Origin: Rhodovulum tesquicola | Lineage (GTDB): Bacteria; Pseudomonadota; Alphaproteobacteria; Rhodobacterales; Rhodobacteraceae | Assembly: GCF_024128855.1 (NCBI RefSeq) | Contig: NZ_JAMYDV010000001.1 | Coordinates: 102,965 to 166,964 of the forward strand | Length of the DNA: 64,000 nucleotides | Direction: 5' to 3' | In this document: positions 1-8,778 of the stretch, one piece after another | How the letters are laid out: each line of letters opens with the position of its first letter | Numbering within the stretch: the stretch's first letter is position 1 | Position numbers and translations under genes: made by a program | The notes under the pieces: model-generated | Database searches by the model: none | Told to the model about the DNA's origin: nothing | What the model saw: the letters and a program-made list of their open reading frames with translations, nothing else

Positions 1-689
1 AGGGCGGGCAGCGATGCGGTTTCGGTGGCGGCGGCGATGGCGGCGGCGAAGCGCGCGCCGGGCGGGGCGTCGCCCTGCGCATCGGTGACGAACTGCACCC
101 AGGCCCGGCCCGGCCAGCCCTGCGCGATCCAGAGCCAGCCTTGCGCGATGGGCACCACGCGCACGCCGCGCGGCGCGGCGCGGTCCGCCGCGGCCCAGCC
201 CGAGATCGACAGCGTGGCGGGTGCGCGGCGCATGTCGCGGATGCCCGCATGGGCCTTGCGCCCGCGCGCGTCGAAGACCTGCCTTGCGGTCAGCCGCGCG
301 CCCCCGTCGAGATGGATCGTGACGCCCTCGGGGCCGGTGGCCTCGACCCGGGCGGTGCCGGGGATCAGCCGCGCGCCCGCCGCCACGGCGGCCTGCCGCA
401 GATGGGTGTCCAGCGCGGGGCGGTGGACGATCCATTCGGCATTGCCATTGGTGGGCTGCGCGGCCCAGTGGCTGATCCGCGAAAGCGGGCCGACCAGCCC
501 CGCGAACCCGGCCAGCAACCCCTGCCCGTCCAGCCAGCGATGCAGCCGCGGGCTCATCCCCTCGATCCGGTCCTCGGCGGTGCAGGGGTCGATCAGCACG
601 ATGTCCAGCCCGTCGCGCGCGGCCAGCCAGGCGGCGACCGCCCCGGCCGGTCCCCCGCCCAGAACGATCAGATCATGGGTTTGCGTCAT
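1..689 (-). CDS. qhpG: QhpG-type FAD-dependent monooxygenase (partial, C-terminus outside window)
   Basis: Flavin-dependent hydroxylase. In the known quinohemoprotein amine dehydrogenase (QHNDH) pathway QhpG dihydroxylates the tryptophan of QhpC that becomes the CTQ cofactor. Seen here: 229 N-terminal residues from an ATG at 689, opening with a Rossmann dinucleotide-binding motif (GGGPAG, residues 11-16) and running off the left edge of the window. It lies divergently from qhpA, with a shared intergenic region of about 220 bases. The fold assignment rests on the FAD motif; the specific role is inferred from its position beside qhpADCBEF. A plain FAD-dependent oxidoreductase or halogenase-like protein cannot be excluded from this fragment alone. 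Confidence 0.82.
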   Translation of the reverse strand, partial: MTQTHDLIVLGGGPAGAVAAWLAARDGLDIVLIDPCTAEDRIEGMSPRLHRWLDGQGLLAGFAGLVGPLSRISHWAAQPTNGNAEWIVHRPALDTHLRQAAVAAGARLIPGTARVEATGPEGVTIHLDGGARLTARQVFDARGRKAHAGIRDMRRAPATLSISGWAAADRAAPRGVRVVPIAQGWLWIAQGWPGRAWVQFVTDAQGDAPPGARFAAAIAAATETASLPA

Positions 690-753
690 CCGGTTTCCCT
701 GCTGCCTGTTCGCGGACCAAAGGCGCCACCGGCGCAGACATAGCACATTCTGC

Positions 754-774
754 GATGCCTCGCATTGCGGCATC
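754..774. promoter_or_regulatory. Candidate operator in the qhpG-qhpA divergent promoter region
   Basis: Perfect inverted repeat GATGCC (754-759), nine-base spacer, GGCATC (769-774), midway between the divergent qhpG and qhpA starts. Nearer qhpA there is also a direct repeat, GAAATG at 801-806 and 811-816, exactly one helical turn apart. AraC-family activators such as the QhpR encoded downstream usually bind paired repeats, so these are the best operator candidates visible. No convincing sigma-70 -35/-10 pair is seen for qhpA, which fits activator-dependent transcription. The function is inferred. Confidence 0.4.
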
Positions 775-909
775 CATCCCGCCCGGCGCGAGGTTGTCCG
801 GAAATGTCAAGAAATGCGGCCGGAGCTTGGCAAGGATTTGATCGGCGCGGCAAAGCGCCACGCGACATCAAGAGCGCGACACCGACAAAGCAACAGGGAC
901 ATGCCACCG

Positions 910-2460
910 ATGAGCCGAACAGCCCCCGCCCTTTGGTCGACCTGCGCCGCGCTGGCGCTGGCGCTGCCTGCCCTTGCGATGGAGCCGCAGGAGATCCTGG
1001 ACCGCGTCTGCACCACCTGTCACGCGCCGCGCGCCGATGGCAGCCTGCCGCGAATCGACGATGGCCGCCGCACGCCCGAAGGCTGGGACATGACGCTGGT
1101 GCGGATGATGCGCAATCACGGGGTCCGGCTGTCGGGCGAGGAGCGCGCGGCGATGGTGCGCCATCTGGCCGACACGCGCGGGCTGTCGGTCGCGGAGACC
1201 GAGGGCTGGCGCTATATCCTGGAACAGGAACCCGTTTCGGTGGATCTGGCACCGACCCAGGATCTGGCCGAGATGTGCGCGCGCTGCCATTCCTTTGCCC
1301 GGGTCGCGCTGCAACGGCGCACGCGCGAGGATTGGGCGCATATGATCCATTTCCATCTGGGGCAGTATCCGACGCTGGAATACCAGGCGCTGGCGCGTGA
1401 TCGCGACTGGTGGGGCCTTGCGATGAGCGAGGTGCTGGATTTCCTGGCCGGGACTTACGGGCTGGGCGACGCCCCGGCGCCCGTGGCCGCCGATCTGTCG
1501 GGGGCCTGGAGTGTGGCCGGGCGGATGCCGGGGCGGGGCGATTATGCCGGGACGATGCATGTGATGGCCGAGGGCGCGGGCTACGAGGTGCATCTGGATA
1601 TGGGCTTTGCCGATGGCAGCCACGCGCATTTCGACGGGCAGGGGCTGGTCTATGGCGCGGGCGAGTGGCGCGCGACGCTGTCGGATGGCGAGACCGAGAT
1701 CCGGCAGGTCATGGCGCTGGGCGCGGATGGGGCGCTGTCGGGGCGCTGGTTCGATGCCGAAAGCGACGTGATCGGGGCGCGGATGCTGGCCGCGCGCGAG
1801 GATGCCGCGCCGCGTATCCTGGGCATCAGCCCCGGCCATCTGCGGCTGGGCGAGGCGGCCGAGGTCACGCTGACCGGCGTGGGGCTGTCGGGCGCGCCGG
1901 TGCTGCCCGAAGGCGTCAGTGCCGAACTGGTGTCGGAAAGCGCAACGCAGGTCGTGCTGCGCGTGACCGCCGGGGAGGAGGCGGCGGTGGGGCCTGTCAC
2001 GCTTGGGCTGGGGGATCTGGCCGCGCCGCTGGTTCTGTATGACCGGCTGGACCGGATCGCGGTGGTGCCCGAGGTCACGATCTCGCGCGTGGGCGGCAAT
2101 GACGGGCCGATTGCCAAGGTGCCCGCGCAGTTCGAGGTGCTGGGCTATCTGAACGGTCCCGATGGCGAGCCGGGTACCGAGGACGACATCCTGGTGGGCC
2201 ATTTCCCCGCCGACTGGAGCACCGAGAATTTCGACGAGGTGGCCGCGGCGATGGAGGATGCGCGCTTTGCCGGTGTGATCGACGGCACGGGCCGGTTTAC
2301 GCCGGGCGATGCGGGGCCGAACCCGGAACGGCCGATGATGACGAACAATGCGGGCAATCTGTGGGTGGTGGCCCGGCTTGAACAGGCGGGCGAGGTGCTG
2401 GAGGGGCGCGCGCAGCTTTACGCCACGGTCCAGCGTTTCGTCGATCCGCCGATAAGGTGA
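910..2460 (+). CDS. qhpA: Quinohemoprotein amine dehydrogenase alpha subunit, diheme cytochrome c
   Basis: Periplasmic large subunit of QHNDH. It receives electrons from the CTQ cofactor of the gamma subunit through two c-type hemes and passes them to the respiratory chain. The 516-residue protein has an N-terminal Sec signal peptide (hydrophobic residues 13-23), two heme-binding CxxCH sites (CTTCH at 34-38 and CARCH at 123-127), and a long beta-rich C-terminal region as in the family. I chose the ATG at 910 because AGGGA at 895-899 sits 10 bases upstream; the ATG at 901 would leave one base. The frame stays open far upstream, but that part is antisense to qhpG and is not coding. The stop overlaps the region of the qhpD start, so translation is probably coupled. 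Confidence 0.95.
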   Translation: MSRTAPALWSTCAALALALPALAMEPQEILDRVCTTCHAPRADGSLPRIDDGRRTPEGWDMTLVRMMRNHGVRLSGEERAAMVRHLADTRGLSVAETEGWRYILEQEPVSVDLAPTQDLAEMCARCHSFARVALQRRTREDWAHMIHFHLGQYPTLEYQALARDRDWWGLAMSEVLDFLAGTYGLGDAPAPVAADLSGAWSVAGRMPGRGDYAGTMHVMAEGAGYEVHLDMGFADGSHAHFDGQGLVYGAGEWRATLSDGETEIRQVMALGADGALSGRWFDAESDVIGARMLAAREDAAPRILGISPGHLRLGEAAEVTLTGVGLSGAPVLPEGVSAELVSESATQVVLRVTAGEEAAVGPVTLGLGDLAAPLVLYDRLDRIAVVPEVTISRVGGNDGPIAKVPAQFEVLGYLNGPDGEPGTEDDILVGHFPADWSTENFDEVAAAMEDARFAGVIDGTGRFTPGDAGPNPERPMMTNNAGNLWVVARLEQAGEVLEGRAQLYATVQRFVDPPIR

Positions 2461-2465
2461 GCGCG

Positions 2466-3896
2466 ATGGGAATGCTGGCCTTCATCCCCGAGAATGCCCA
2501 CCGGGTCGAGGTGGACGGGCGCGCGATGCTGATGCATGTGCCCTCGACCGGGCTGTATGAAATGGACGCGGTGGCGCGCGATGTGTTCGACCTGTTCGCG
2601 CGGTCGGGCGTAGCGGATGCCGCGGCGCTGCGGGCGGAACTGGGCGGACGGCATGCGCCCGGCGCGCTGGCCGATTGCGTCGCCAGTTTCGTGGCCCTCG
2701 ACATCCTGCGCGATGCGGCCACGCCTGCCGCGCCGATCCGGATCGCCAGGGTCGAGGATGTGCCGCTGTCGACGATCGTTCTGAACGTCAATACGGGCTG
2801 CAACCTGGCCTGCACCTATTGCTACAAGGAGGATCTGACGACGCCCGCCAAGGGCGAGAAGATGACTTTCCAGACGGCGGTGGCGGCGTTCGAATTGCTG
2901 CTGCGGCAGGCATCGGCGCGGGACCGGGTCAATGTCGTCTTCTTCGGGGGCGAGCCGCTGACCAATATCGCGCTGATCCGGCAGGTGGTCGACCATGCCG
3001 AGGCGCGGGCGGCGGAGCTGGGCAAGACGGTCGATTTCTCGCTGACCACGAATGGCACGCTACTGTCCGAGGCGCTGGTGGACTGGCTGGATGCGCATCG
3101 CTTCGGGCTGACCGTGTCGATGGACGGCCCCAAGGCGCTGCATGACGTGAACCGGCGGAACGTGGGCGGGCGGGGCACCTATGACGCGGTGGCGCGGAAT
3201 GTGCGGATGCTGCTGGGGCGGTATCGCTCGCGTCCCGTGGGCGCGCGGGTGACGCTGACGCGCGGGGTGACCGATGTGCTGGCGATCCATGACCATCTGC
3301 GCGGCGATCTGGGCTTTGCCGAGGTGGGATTCGGCCCGGCGACATCCGGCCCGGTATCGGTCTTCAACCTGGAAGGTGCTGCGCTGGGGCAGGTGTTCGA
3401 GGACATGAAGACGCTCGGGCGGCGCTATGTCGAGGCCGCGATACGGGGCGAGAATATCGGCTTCTCGAACATGCACCAGCTGCTGACGGACATCGCGCAG
3501 GGCACGAAAAAGGCGGTGCCCTGCGGGGCCGGGCTGGGAATGCTGGCGGTCGACAAGGCGGGCGATCTGCATCTGTGCCACCGCTTCGTCGGGTCGGACC
3601 AGCCGACCTATGGCAATGTCGAGACCGGCATCGACGTGCCGCGACTGGCAGGCTTCATCGAGGGGGCGCAGGATCGCAGCGGCCATGGCTGCCGGACCTG
3701 CCGGATCCGGTCGATCTGCGCGGGCGGGTGCTATCACGAATCCTATGCGCGGCAGGGCGATCCGTTCGCGCCGGTCTATCACTATTGCGACCTGATGCGG
3801 GACTGGGTCGATTTCGGGATCGCCGCCTATACCCGCATCATGCAGGCCAATCCCGATTTCTTCCGTCGCCATCTTCAGCCGAGGAGAGCCCAATGA
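2466..3896 (+). CDS. qhpD: QhpD radical SAM/SPASM peptide maturase
   Basis: Radical S-adenosylmethionine enzyme that forms the intrapeptide Cys-to-Asp/Glu thioether bonds in QhpC. Residues 1-90 form a PqqD-like peptide-recognition region. The [4Fe-4S] SAM motif CNLACTYC spans residues 112-119 (CX3CX2C). The C-terminal SPASM region carries clustered cysteines, including [14 protein letters not shown]. The 476-residue length is usual for the family. The start at 2466 is favoured because AAGGTGA (2454-2460) lies five bases upstream; a GTG at 2457 that overlaps the qhpA stop is the alternative. The stop overlaps the qhpC start (ATGA), so enzyme and peptide substrate are translationally coupled. 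Confidence 0.95.
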   Translation: MGMLAFIPENAHRVEVDGRAMLMHVPSTGLYEMDAVARDVFDLFARSGVADAAALRAELGGRHAPGALADCVASFVALDILRDAATPAAPIRIARVEDVPLSTIVLNVNTGCNLACTYCYKEDLTTPAKGEKMTFQTAVAAFELLLRQASARDRVNVVFFGGEPLTNIALIRQVVDHAEARAAELGKTVDFSLTTNGTLLSEALVDWLDAHRFGLTVSMDGPKALHDVNRRNVGGRGTYDAVARNVRMLLGRYRSRPVGARVTLTRGVTDVLAIHDHLRGDLGFAEVGFGPATSGPVSVFNLEGAALGQVFEDMKTLGRRYVEAAIRGENIGFSNMHQLLTDIAQGTKKAVPCGAGLGMLAVDKAGDLHLCHRFVGSDQPTYGNVETGIDVPRLAGFIEGAQDRSGHGCRTCRIRSICAGGCYHESYARQGDPFAPVYHYCDLMRDWVDFGIAAYTRIMQANPDFFRRHLQPRRAQ

Positions 3897-4240
3897 AACA
3901 CCTGACCCCCGCCAATGCCCGGGCCAAGGCGATGGACGAGGCCCTTGAGGCCGAAGCCGCCGCGCCCGCAGAGGGCAGCGCCGAGGAAGTGCTGGCCATG
4001 AACGCGCTGGTGGGCTGCACCACCTCGTTCGATCCGGGCTGGGAGATCGACGCCTTTGGCGGTGTCGCCAACCTGTGCCAGCCGATGGAGGCCGATCTTT
4101 ACGGCTGCGCCGATCCCTGCTGGTGGCCCGCGCAGGTGCCCGACACGATGACCACCTATCCGAACTGGACCGAGAACGCGCCCGCCTCGGAAGCGGACTG
4201 GCGCCAGTTGCAATCGGTCTTTCCCCGGCTGAAAGGGTGA
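3893..4240 (+). CDS. qhpC: QhpC, CTQ-bearing gamma subunit precursor of QHNDH
   Basis: 115-residue ribosomally made precursor of the catalytic gamma subunit. An alanine/glutamate-rich leader without a Sec signal (residues 1-35) precedes a core that begins MNALVGC. Numbering the core from that Met places cysteines at 7, 27, 37 and 41, acidic residues at 16, 33 and 49, and tryptophan at 43. This matches the crosslinks I recall for the family: C7-E16, C27-D33, C41-D49 and the CTQ pair C37-W43. The mature part would be 80 residues. A GAGGAGA ribosome site lies six bases before the ATG. The leader appears longer than the roughly 28 residues I recall for P. denitrificans; the cleavage point is inferred from the register. 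Confidence 0.95.
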   Translation: MKHLTPANARAKAMDEALEAEAAAPAEGSAEEVLAMNALVGCTTSFDPGWEIDAFGGVANLCQPMEADLYGCADPCWWPAQVPDTMTTYPNWTENAPASEADWRQLQSVFPRLKG

Positions 4241-4245
4241 CGAGG

Positions 4246-5322
4246 ATGAAGACGCTGACTGCCCTGCTGGCCCCTGCCCTGCTGGCTGCCGCCGCGCCCG
4301 CGCTGGCCCGCGACTACCTGATCGCGCCGACCCGGCCCGACCGGCTGGTGATCGTCGATACCGAGGAGATGGCGGTGGACAAGGTCATCACCATCGACAT
4401 GGCCGCGCCGCTGCCCAGCCTGCCCGTGGTCAGCGCGGATGGGCGCCGCGCCTTCGTGATCGTCGCGCAGAACGAGGAGATCGTCGAGATCGACCTGGAA
4501 AGCGGCGAGGAAGTGCAGCGCCTGATCCTGGGCACCGAGCAGGAGCGGGTGAAGGCGCTGTTCGGGATGGACCTGTCGCCCGATGGCACGACGCTGGCGG
4601 TCTATGAAAGCCCCGTGGGGCTTTTCAAGAACCATTTCGAGGTGCGGCCCACGCGGCTGTCGCTGTATGACGCGGCGACGGGCGCGCTGAAGGCCCGGGC
4701 CGAGGCGCCGCGGCAGGTCACCGTGATCGCCTATTCGAAGGATGGCAGCCGGATCTACGGGATGGGCCGCGAGATGCATGTCTTCGACGGCGCGACCGGG
4801 CAGAAGGTGGATGAATTGCCGATCCATGGCTGGGGCAAGGGCGAATATGTCCAGCCCGACGTTCTGGATGCCTGGTCGCAATTCGAGGTGGCGGGGATGG
4901 TGACCACACCCTTCTACACCTTCCGCGAGGGCGGCGACCCGGCCGATCCCGAAGCCTATCGCACCGGGCTTCTGACGCTGGATCTGGAGACCGGCGAGAT
5001 GGTGATGAAGGATGCGGAAGCGACCGACATCTTCTATTTCTCGACCGCGGCCGATCCGGAGAAGCGGCGCATCTTCGGGGTCTACAACCAGTTGGCCAGT
5101 TTCGATCTGGAGACGCGGGCGCCGATCAAGCGGGTGAACCTGCCGCACAGCTATTACTCGGTGAATGTCTCGAGCGATGGCAGCACCGTCTATATCGGCG
5201 GCACGCTGGGCAATATCGGGGTCTATGATGCCGAGACGCTGGAGAAGAAGGGCCAGATCGACCTGCCGGATGGCTATTCGATGTCGCTGGCCTCGGTGCG
5301 GCTGTTCACGCGCGACGAGTAG
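4246..5322 (+). CDS. qhpB: Quinohemoprotein amine dehydrogenase beta subunit
   Basis: Periplasmic seven-bladed beta-propeller subunit of QHNDH that packs against the alpha and gamma subunits and helps form the amine-binding active site. The 358-residue product starts with a clear Sec signal peptide (residues 1-22, ending in an ALA-type cleavage site) and continues as WD/YVTN-like propeller repeats, for example DLSPDGTTLAVYE and VNVSSDGSTVYIGG. The gene begins five bases after the qhpC stop, with GACGAGG directly ahead of the ATG. It is separated from qhpE by three bases. Confidence 0.93.
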   Translation: MKTLTALLAPALLAAAAPALARDYLIAPTRPDRLVIVDTEEMAVDKVITIDMAAPLPSLPVVSADGRRAFVIVAQNEEIVEIDLESGEEVQRLILGTEQERVKALFGMDLSPDGTTLAVYESPVGLFKNHFEVRPTRLSLYDAATGALKARAEAPRQVTVIAYSKDGSRIYGMGREMHVFDGATGQKVDELPIHGWGKGEYVQPDVLDAWSQFEVAGMVTTPFYTFREGGDPADPEAYRTGLLTLDLETGEMVMKDAEATDIFYFSTAADPEKRRIFGVYNQLASFDLETRAPIKRVNLPHSYYSVNVSSDGSTVYIGGTLGNIGVYDAETLEKKGQIDLPDGYSMSLASVRLFTRDE

Positions 5323-5325
5323 GCG

Positions 5326-6009
5326 GTGACGGGCCGCCCCCCGATCGTCGGCGTGATCGACAGCGGCGGCCCGGCCGGGGATCTGGTGGGGGGGCGGCTG
5401 TTCCTGCCCGATGGCACCTGGGTCGCGGCGCGGCCTGACCTGCTGGGGCATGGAACGGCGGTGGCCGATGTGATCCGGCGCGCGCTGCCCGAGGCGCGAA
5501 TGGTTCATGCGCAGGTGTTTCAGGACCGCCCCGTGACGACCGCGATTCAGGTGGCCGGTGCGCTGGACTGGCTGGCGGGGCAGAAGGCGGACGCGCTGTC
5601 GGTGGATGTGATCTGCCTGAGCCTGGGGCTGGCCGCGGACCGGGTGCCCTTGCGCCGTGCGGCGCTGGCGGCGGTGGCGGCGGGGCGGATCGTGGTCGCG
5701 GCGGCGCCTGCCCGGGGGGGGCCATGCTATCCGGCGGCCTATCCCGGCGTGATCGCGGCAACGGGCGATGCGCGCTGCGACTGGGACGGGCTTTCGGCGC
5801 TGGCGGGCGGCGTGATCGGGGCCTGGTGCGGATCGCCCGAACAGGGCGGGACGGGACAGGGCGGCGCGAGCCTTGCCGCGGCGCGGGTTGCGGGACATCT
5901 GGCGGCGCGGATCGCGGCGGGGGCACGGTTTGCCGATGGCGCGGCGGCGCGGGACGCGCTGACGGGCGCGGCGCGGTTTCACGGGCCAGAACGCCGGGGC
6001 TGCGCATGA
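5326..6009 (+). CDS. qhpE: QhpE subtilisin-like protease, QhpC leader peptidase
   Basis: Small cytoplasmic serine protease that removes the QhpC leader after crosslinking in the known pathway. The 227-residue protein keeps the subtilase triad in order: Asp12 in VIDSG, His42 in GHGTA, and Ser182 in GASLAA (the family usually has GTS here). There is no signal peptide, consistent with cytoplasmic processing. The start is GTG at 5326, three bases after the qhpB stop, and the TGA overlaps the qhpF ATG. At 227 residues it is much shorter than secreted subtilisins, so it is a stripped-down catalytic domain. Confidence 0.9.
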   Translation: MTGRPPIVGVIDSGGPAGDLVGGRLFLPDGTWVAARPDLLGHGTAVADVIRRALPEARMVHAQVFQDRPVTTAIQVAGALDWLAGQKADALSVDVICLSLGLAADRVPLRRAALAAVAAGRIVVAAAPARGGPCYPAAYPGVIAATGDARCDWDGLSALAGGVIGAWCGSPEQGGTGQGGASLAAARVAGHLAARIAAGARFADGAAARDALTGAARFHGPERRGCA

Positions 6010-7751
6010 ACGCGGCGGCACGCTTCGGCCGGGGGGCGGCGCGGGTCTTCTTCGGGCCGGGCGCGGCGGGCTGGCTGGGGCCGGTGATCGCGCGGGCCTC
6101 GGGCGGCATCGCGCTGGTGCTGGCGGTGTCGCTGCTGGCGGTGGTGCTGGGGCTGGCGACGCCGTGGCTGACCAAGCAGTTCATCGACGAGGGGCTGGTG
6201 GCGCGCGATGCGCAGGCGGTCTGGACCTGGGCCCTGGCGGCGTTCGGCGTGGGGTTGGCGGCGCTGGCGATGGGCGTGGTCAATGCGCTGCTGCATCTGC
6301 GGTTCTCGGCGCGGATGCTGGCCGATCTGCGCGGGCAGGCGATGCGGGCCAGCCTGTTGCGCGATCCGCTGGCGCCGCCGAAACCCGTGGGCGAGATGAC
6401 GGCGCGGATCGACGGGGACACGGCCGAGATCCAGCGTTTCGCCTTTGACGGGCTGCTGGCGGCCTTCGGCTCGATCCTGCGGCTGCTGGGCGGGGGCGTG
6501 ATGCTGGTGGTGCTGGACTGGCGGCTGGCGCTGATCCCGATCCTGGCGGCGCCGCTGGAGCTGGCCTTCCTGGCCTGGGCACGCGGGCGCACGACCGCGC
6601 GGGCCGAGGATGTGCGCGAGATGCGCGGCGCGGTGTCGAGCTTCGTGATCGAAAGCCTGTCGAGCCTGCCCACGCTGCGCGCGCTGGGCGCGGGCGGTGC
6701 GCGGGCCGAGGCGCTGGACCCGTTGCAGACAAGCCAGATCGCGGCGCTGGAACGCCAGCGGCGCTGGCTGGAACTGGTGGGCGCGGTGCCGCAGGTGATC
6801 GCGGCGGGGGTGCGGCTGTCGGTGCTGCTGATCGGCGGGCTGTGGGTGGTGCAGGGCGACTGGCAGATCGGCGCGCTGATCGCGTTCCTGGCCTATATCG
6901 GGATGCTGACCGGGCCGCTGCGCAACCTGCTGGGGCTGTATCACGCGCAGGCGCAGGCGCGGGTGTCGGCGGGGCGTCTGGCGGACCTGATGGATGCCGA
7001 GGCGACCGAGGCGCCGGGCAGGCCGCTGCCGCCGGGGGCCGTGCTGGGCTTCGAGGCGGCGCGGGCGGCGATGGCGGATCACGCGCCGGTCAGCGCGACG
7101 ATCCCGGCGGGGGCACGGGTGCTGATCGACGGGGCCTCGGGGGCCGGGAAATCCAGCCTGATGCATCTGGCGCTGCGGCTGGCGGCCCCCGCGCCGGGGG
7201 CCTGCGTCAGGCTGGACGGGGTGGATGTGCGGGGGCTTGACCCCGTGGCGCTGCGCCGGGCCGTGGCGCTGGTGCCGCAGCGCGGGACGCTGCTGGCGAT
7301 GAGCCTGGGCGACAACCTGCGGCTGGCCGATCCGGGGGCATCGGATGCCCGGCTGTGGCAGGTGCTGGAACAGGCCGACCTGGCCGATTGGGTGCGGGCG
7401 CAGGGGGCGGGGCTGGACCTGATGCTGACCGAGACGGGGGCCAACCTGTCGGGCGGCGAGCGGCAGCGGATCGCGCTGGCCCGCGCGCTGTTGCTGCCGT
7501 TCCGGGTGCTGATCCTGGATGAAAGCCTGTCGGAGGTCGATGCGGCCTCTGCCCGGCGGATTCTGGACGCGCTGGAGGCGCATTACGCGGACCGGACGCG
7601 GGTCTTCATCGCCCATGCGGGACCGGCGCGCGCGGGGCCGTTCGATCAGCGGATCACGCTTTCCTCGCGCCCGCCCGAGCGGCGCAATTCGCGCGGCGAT
7701 TCGCCGAACCAGCGGGAAAACGCGCGCGAGAACGCGGTCTGGTCGGAATAG
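6006..7751 (+). CDS. qhpF: QhpF ABC transporter, fused membrane and ATPase domains
   Basis: Half-size ABC exporter thought to move processed QhpC, or an assembly intermediate, to the periplasm. 581 residues: a six-helix membrane domain in the first 330 or so, then an ATPase domain with Walker A GASGAGKS (376-383), Q-loop VPQ, signature LSGGERQ, Walker B RVLILDES and an H-loop histidine (IAH). The D-loop reads SEVD rather than the usual SALD. Start ATG overlaps the qhpE stop. The last 35 codons are antisense to the 3' end of qhpR and are rich in Arg, Asn and Glu, so the tail is probably a poorly conserved read-through extension. Confidence 0.9.
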   Translation: MNAAARFGRGAARVFFGPGAAGWLGPVIARASGGIALVLAVSLLAVVLGLATPWLTKQFIDEGLVARDAQAVWTWALAAFGVGLAALAMGVVNALLHLRFSARMLADLRGQAMRASLLRDPLAPPKPVGEMTARIDGDTAEIQRFAFDGLLAAFGSILRLLGGGVMLVVLDWRLALIPILAAPLELAFLAWARGRTTARAEDVREMRGAVSSFVIESLSSLPTLRALGAGGARAEALDPLQTSQIAALERQRRWLELVGAVPQVIAAGVRLSVLLIGGLWVVQGDWQIGALIAFLAYIGMLTGPLRNLLGLYHAQAQARVSAGRLADLMDAEATEAPGRPLPPGAVLGFEAARAAMADHAPVSATIPAGARVLIDGASGAGKSSLMHLALRLAAPAPGACVRLDGVDVRGLDPVALRRAVALVPQRGTLLAMSLGDNLRLADPGASDARLWQVLEQADLADWVRAQGAGLDLMLTETGANLSGGERQRIALARALLLPFRVLILDESLSEVDAASARRILDALEAHYADRTRVFIAHAGPARAGPFDQRITLSSRPPERRNSRGDSPNQRENARENAVWSE

Positions 7752-8617
7752 CCCAGCGCGAGCGCGATCTCGCTGAGCGGCAGCGCGGTGCGGGTCAGCA
7801 TGGCGTGGCCGCAGGCGCGGCGACATTCGGCAAGAAGGTCGGCAAAGCTGGTGCCCTCGGCATCGAGATGGCGGCGCAGGGAGCGGCGCGACAGGCCGAG
7901 ATGGCGGGCGATGGCGTCCTGATCGACAGGCGCATGGCCGATCCGGTCGAAGATGGCGAAGCGCACCCGCGAGGACAGCCGTTCGGAGCGGCGATGCTCG
8001 GCGATGGTGCGGTCGAGCATGCGCACCGCCTCGGGGAAGGAGCCCTCGGGGGCGGGGGCGCGGCGGTCGAGCATACGGACCGGGAAGGCGATGGCGTTTT
8101 CGGGCGCAGCCATGCGGGGCGGGCGGCGCAGGGCGGCGGCAAGGGGGGCGGTGCGTGCGCAGGGCGCGTGTTCGAAGGCGATGTCGCTGAGGGCGGTGGG
8201 GGGCGCGCCGAAATGCCCGGCGATGCGGGCGACGAAACCAAGCGTCAGTTCGGAATCGGCCCGGCGCGGCCAGATCCGGCAATCGAGCACGCGATAGGTG
8301 AAGCGGGCGATGTCGCCCTCGACCTCGAACCGGGCGCGTGTGCCGGATTGCAGCGCGGGAAAGCCCTGCGCCAGACAGCGCAGCGCGGCGCCAAGGGTGG
8401 TGGCGCGGGCCACCGCCTCGCCCAGCGGGCCGAGATCGGCAAAGGCAAGCGACAGGCCCTGGCGCCAGGAGACCAGCGGATCGGAACTGTCGGCGCGCAT
8501 CCCTTCCAGCCCCGAGACGAACTCGGCCAGCGCCATGGCGGGTGCGGGGTCGTCGGGCGCCGGGGCGGGAGCGACCAGCGCGGTATAGGGGCGGCTGAGG
8601 ATCCAGGACGCGTCCAT
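7646..8617 (-). CDS. qhpR: QhpR AraC-family transcriptional activator
   Basis: 323-residue regulator with an N-terminal ligand-sensing region of the AraC/OruR type and a C-terminal double helix-turn-helix (roughly residues 230-310, with LGLSRRSLRRHL in the first HTH and ALGYSDQTAFSRAFSRW in the second). In P. denitrificans the homologue activates the qhp operon in response to n-butylamine. The gene converges on qhpF and overlaps it by 106 bases. Start ATG at 8617 (MDASW). Upstream in-frame GTG codons exist but would read into non-conserved sequence. The inferred targets are the repeats in the qhpG-qhpA intergenic region. Confidence 0.88.
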   Translation of the reverse strand: MDASWILSRPYTALVAPAPAPDDPAPAMALAEFVSGLEGMRADSSDPLVSWRQGLSLAFADLGPLGEAVARATTLGAALRCLAQGFPALQSGTRARFEVEGDIARFTYRVLDCRIWPRRADSELTLGFVARIAGHFGAPPTALSDIAFEHAPCARTAPLAAALRRPPRMAAPENAIAFPVRMLDRRAPAPEGSFPEAVRMLDRTIAEHRRSERLSSRVRFAIFDRIGHAPVDQDAIARHLGLSRRSLRRHLDAEGTSFADLLAECRRACGHAMLTRTALPLSEIALALGYSDQTAFSRAFSRWFGESPRELRRSGGREESVIR

Positions 8618-8729
8618 GGGTGTGACCTGTCGGGCGTTCACGAAGACGTTAACCGCTTGGGGCCGTGGCGGCCTACGAATTTGTTGACCCAAGGGCAGGT
8701 CCGGCGCGCGATCCGGGCGCGACTGCACG

Positions 8730-8758
8730 AAAAAGGGGCCCGCATCGCTGCGGACCCC
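8730..8758 (-). terminator. Rho-independent terminator of the TRAP operon
   Basis: Read on the minus strand, ten positions pair around a four-base loop (one C/A mismatch, 8735-8744 with 8749-8758) and are followed by a run of T (plus-strand A run 8730-8734). It begins about 20 bases after the dctP stop, in the correct orientation to end the dctQ-dctM-dctP transcript before qhpR. Confidence 0.8.
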
Positions 8759-8778
8759 CGTTTCGCGAGTGGGTTCGG

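Noticed and set aside
25..909. Long open plus-strand frame upstream of qhpA
   Set aside because: It is antisense to qhpG, has arginine/proline-rich composition and no ribosome site; the true qhpA start at 910 is followed at once by a signal peptide.
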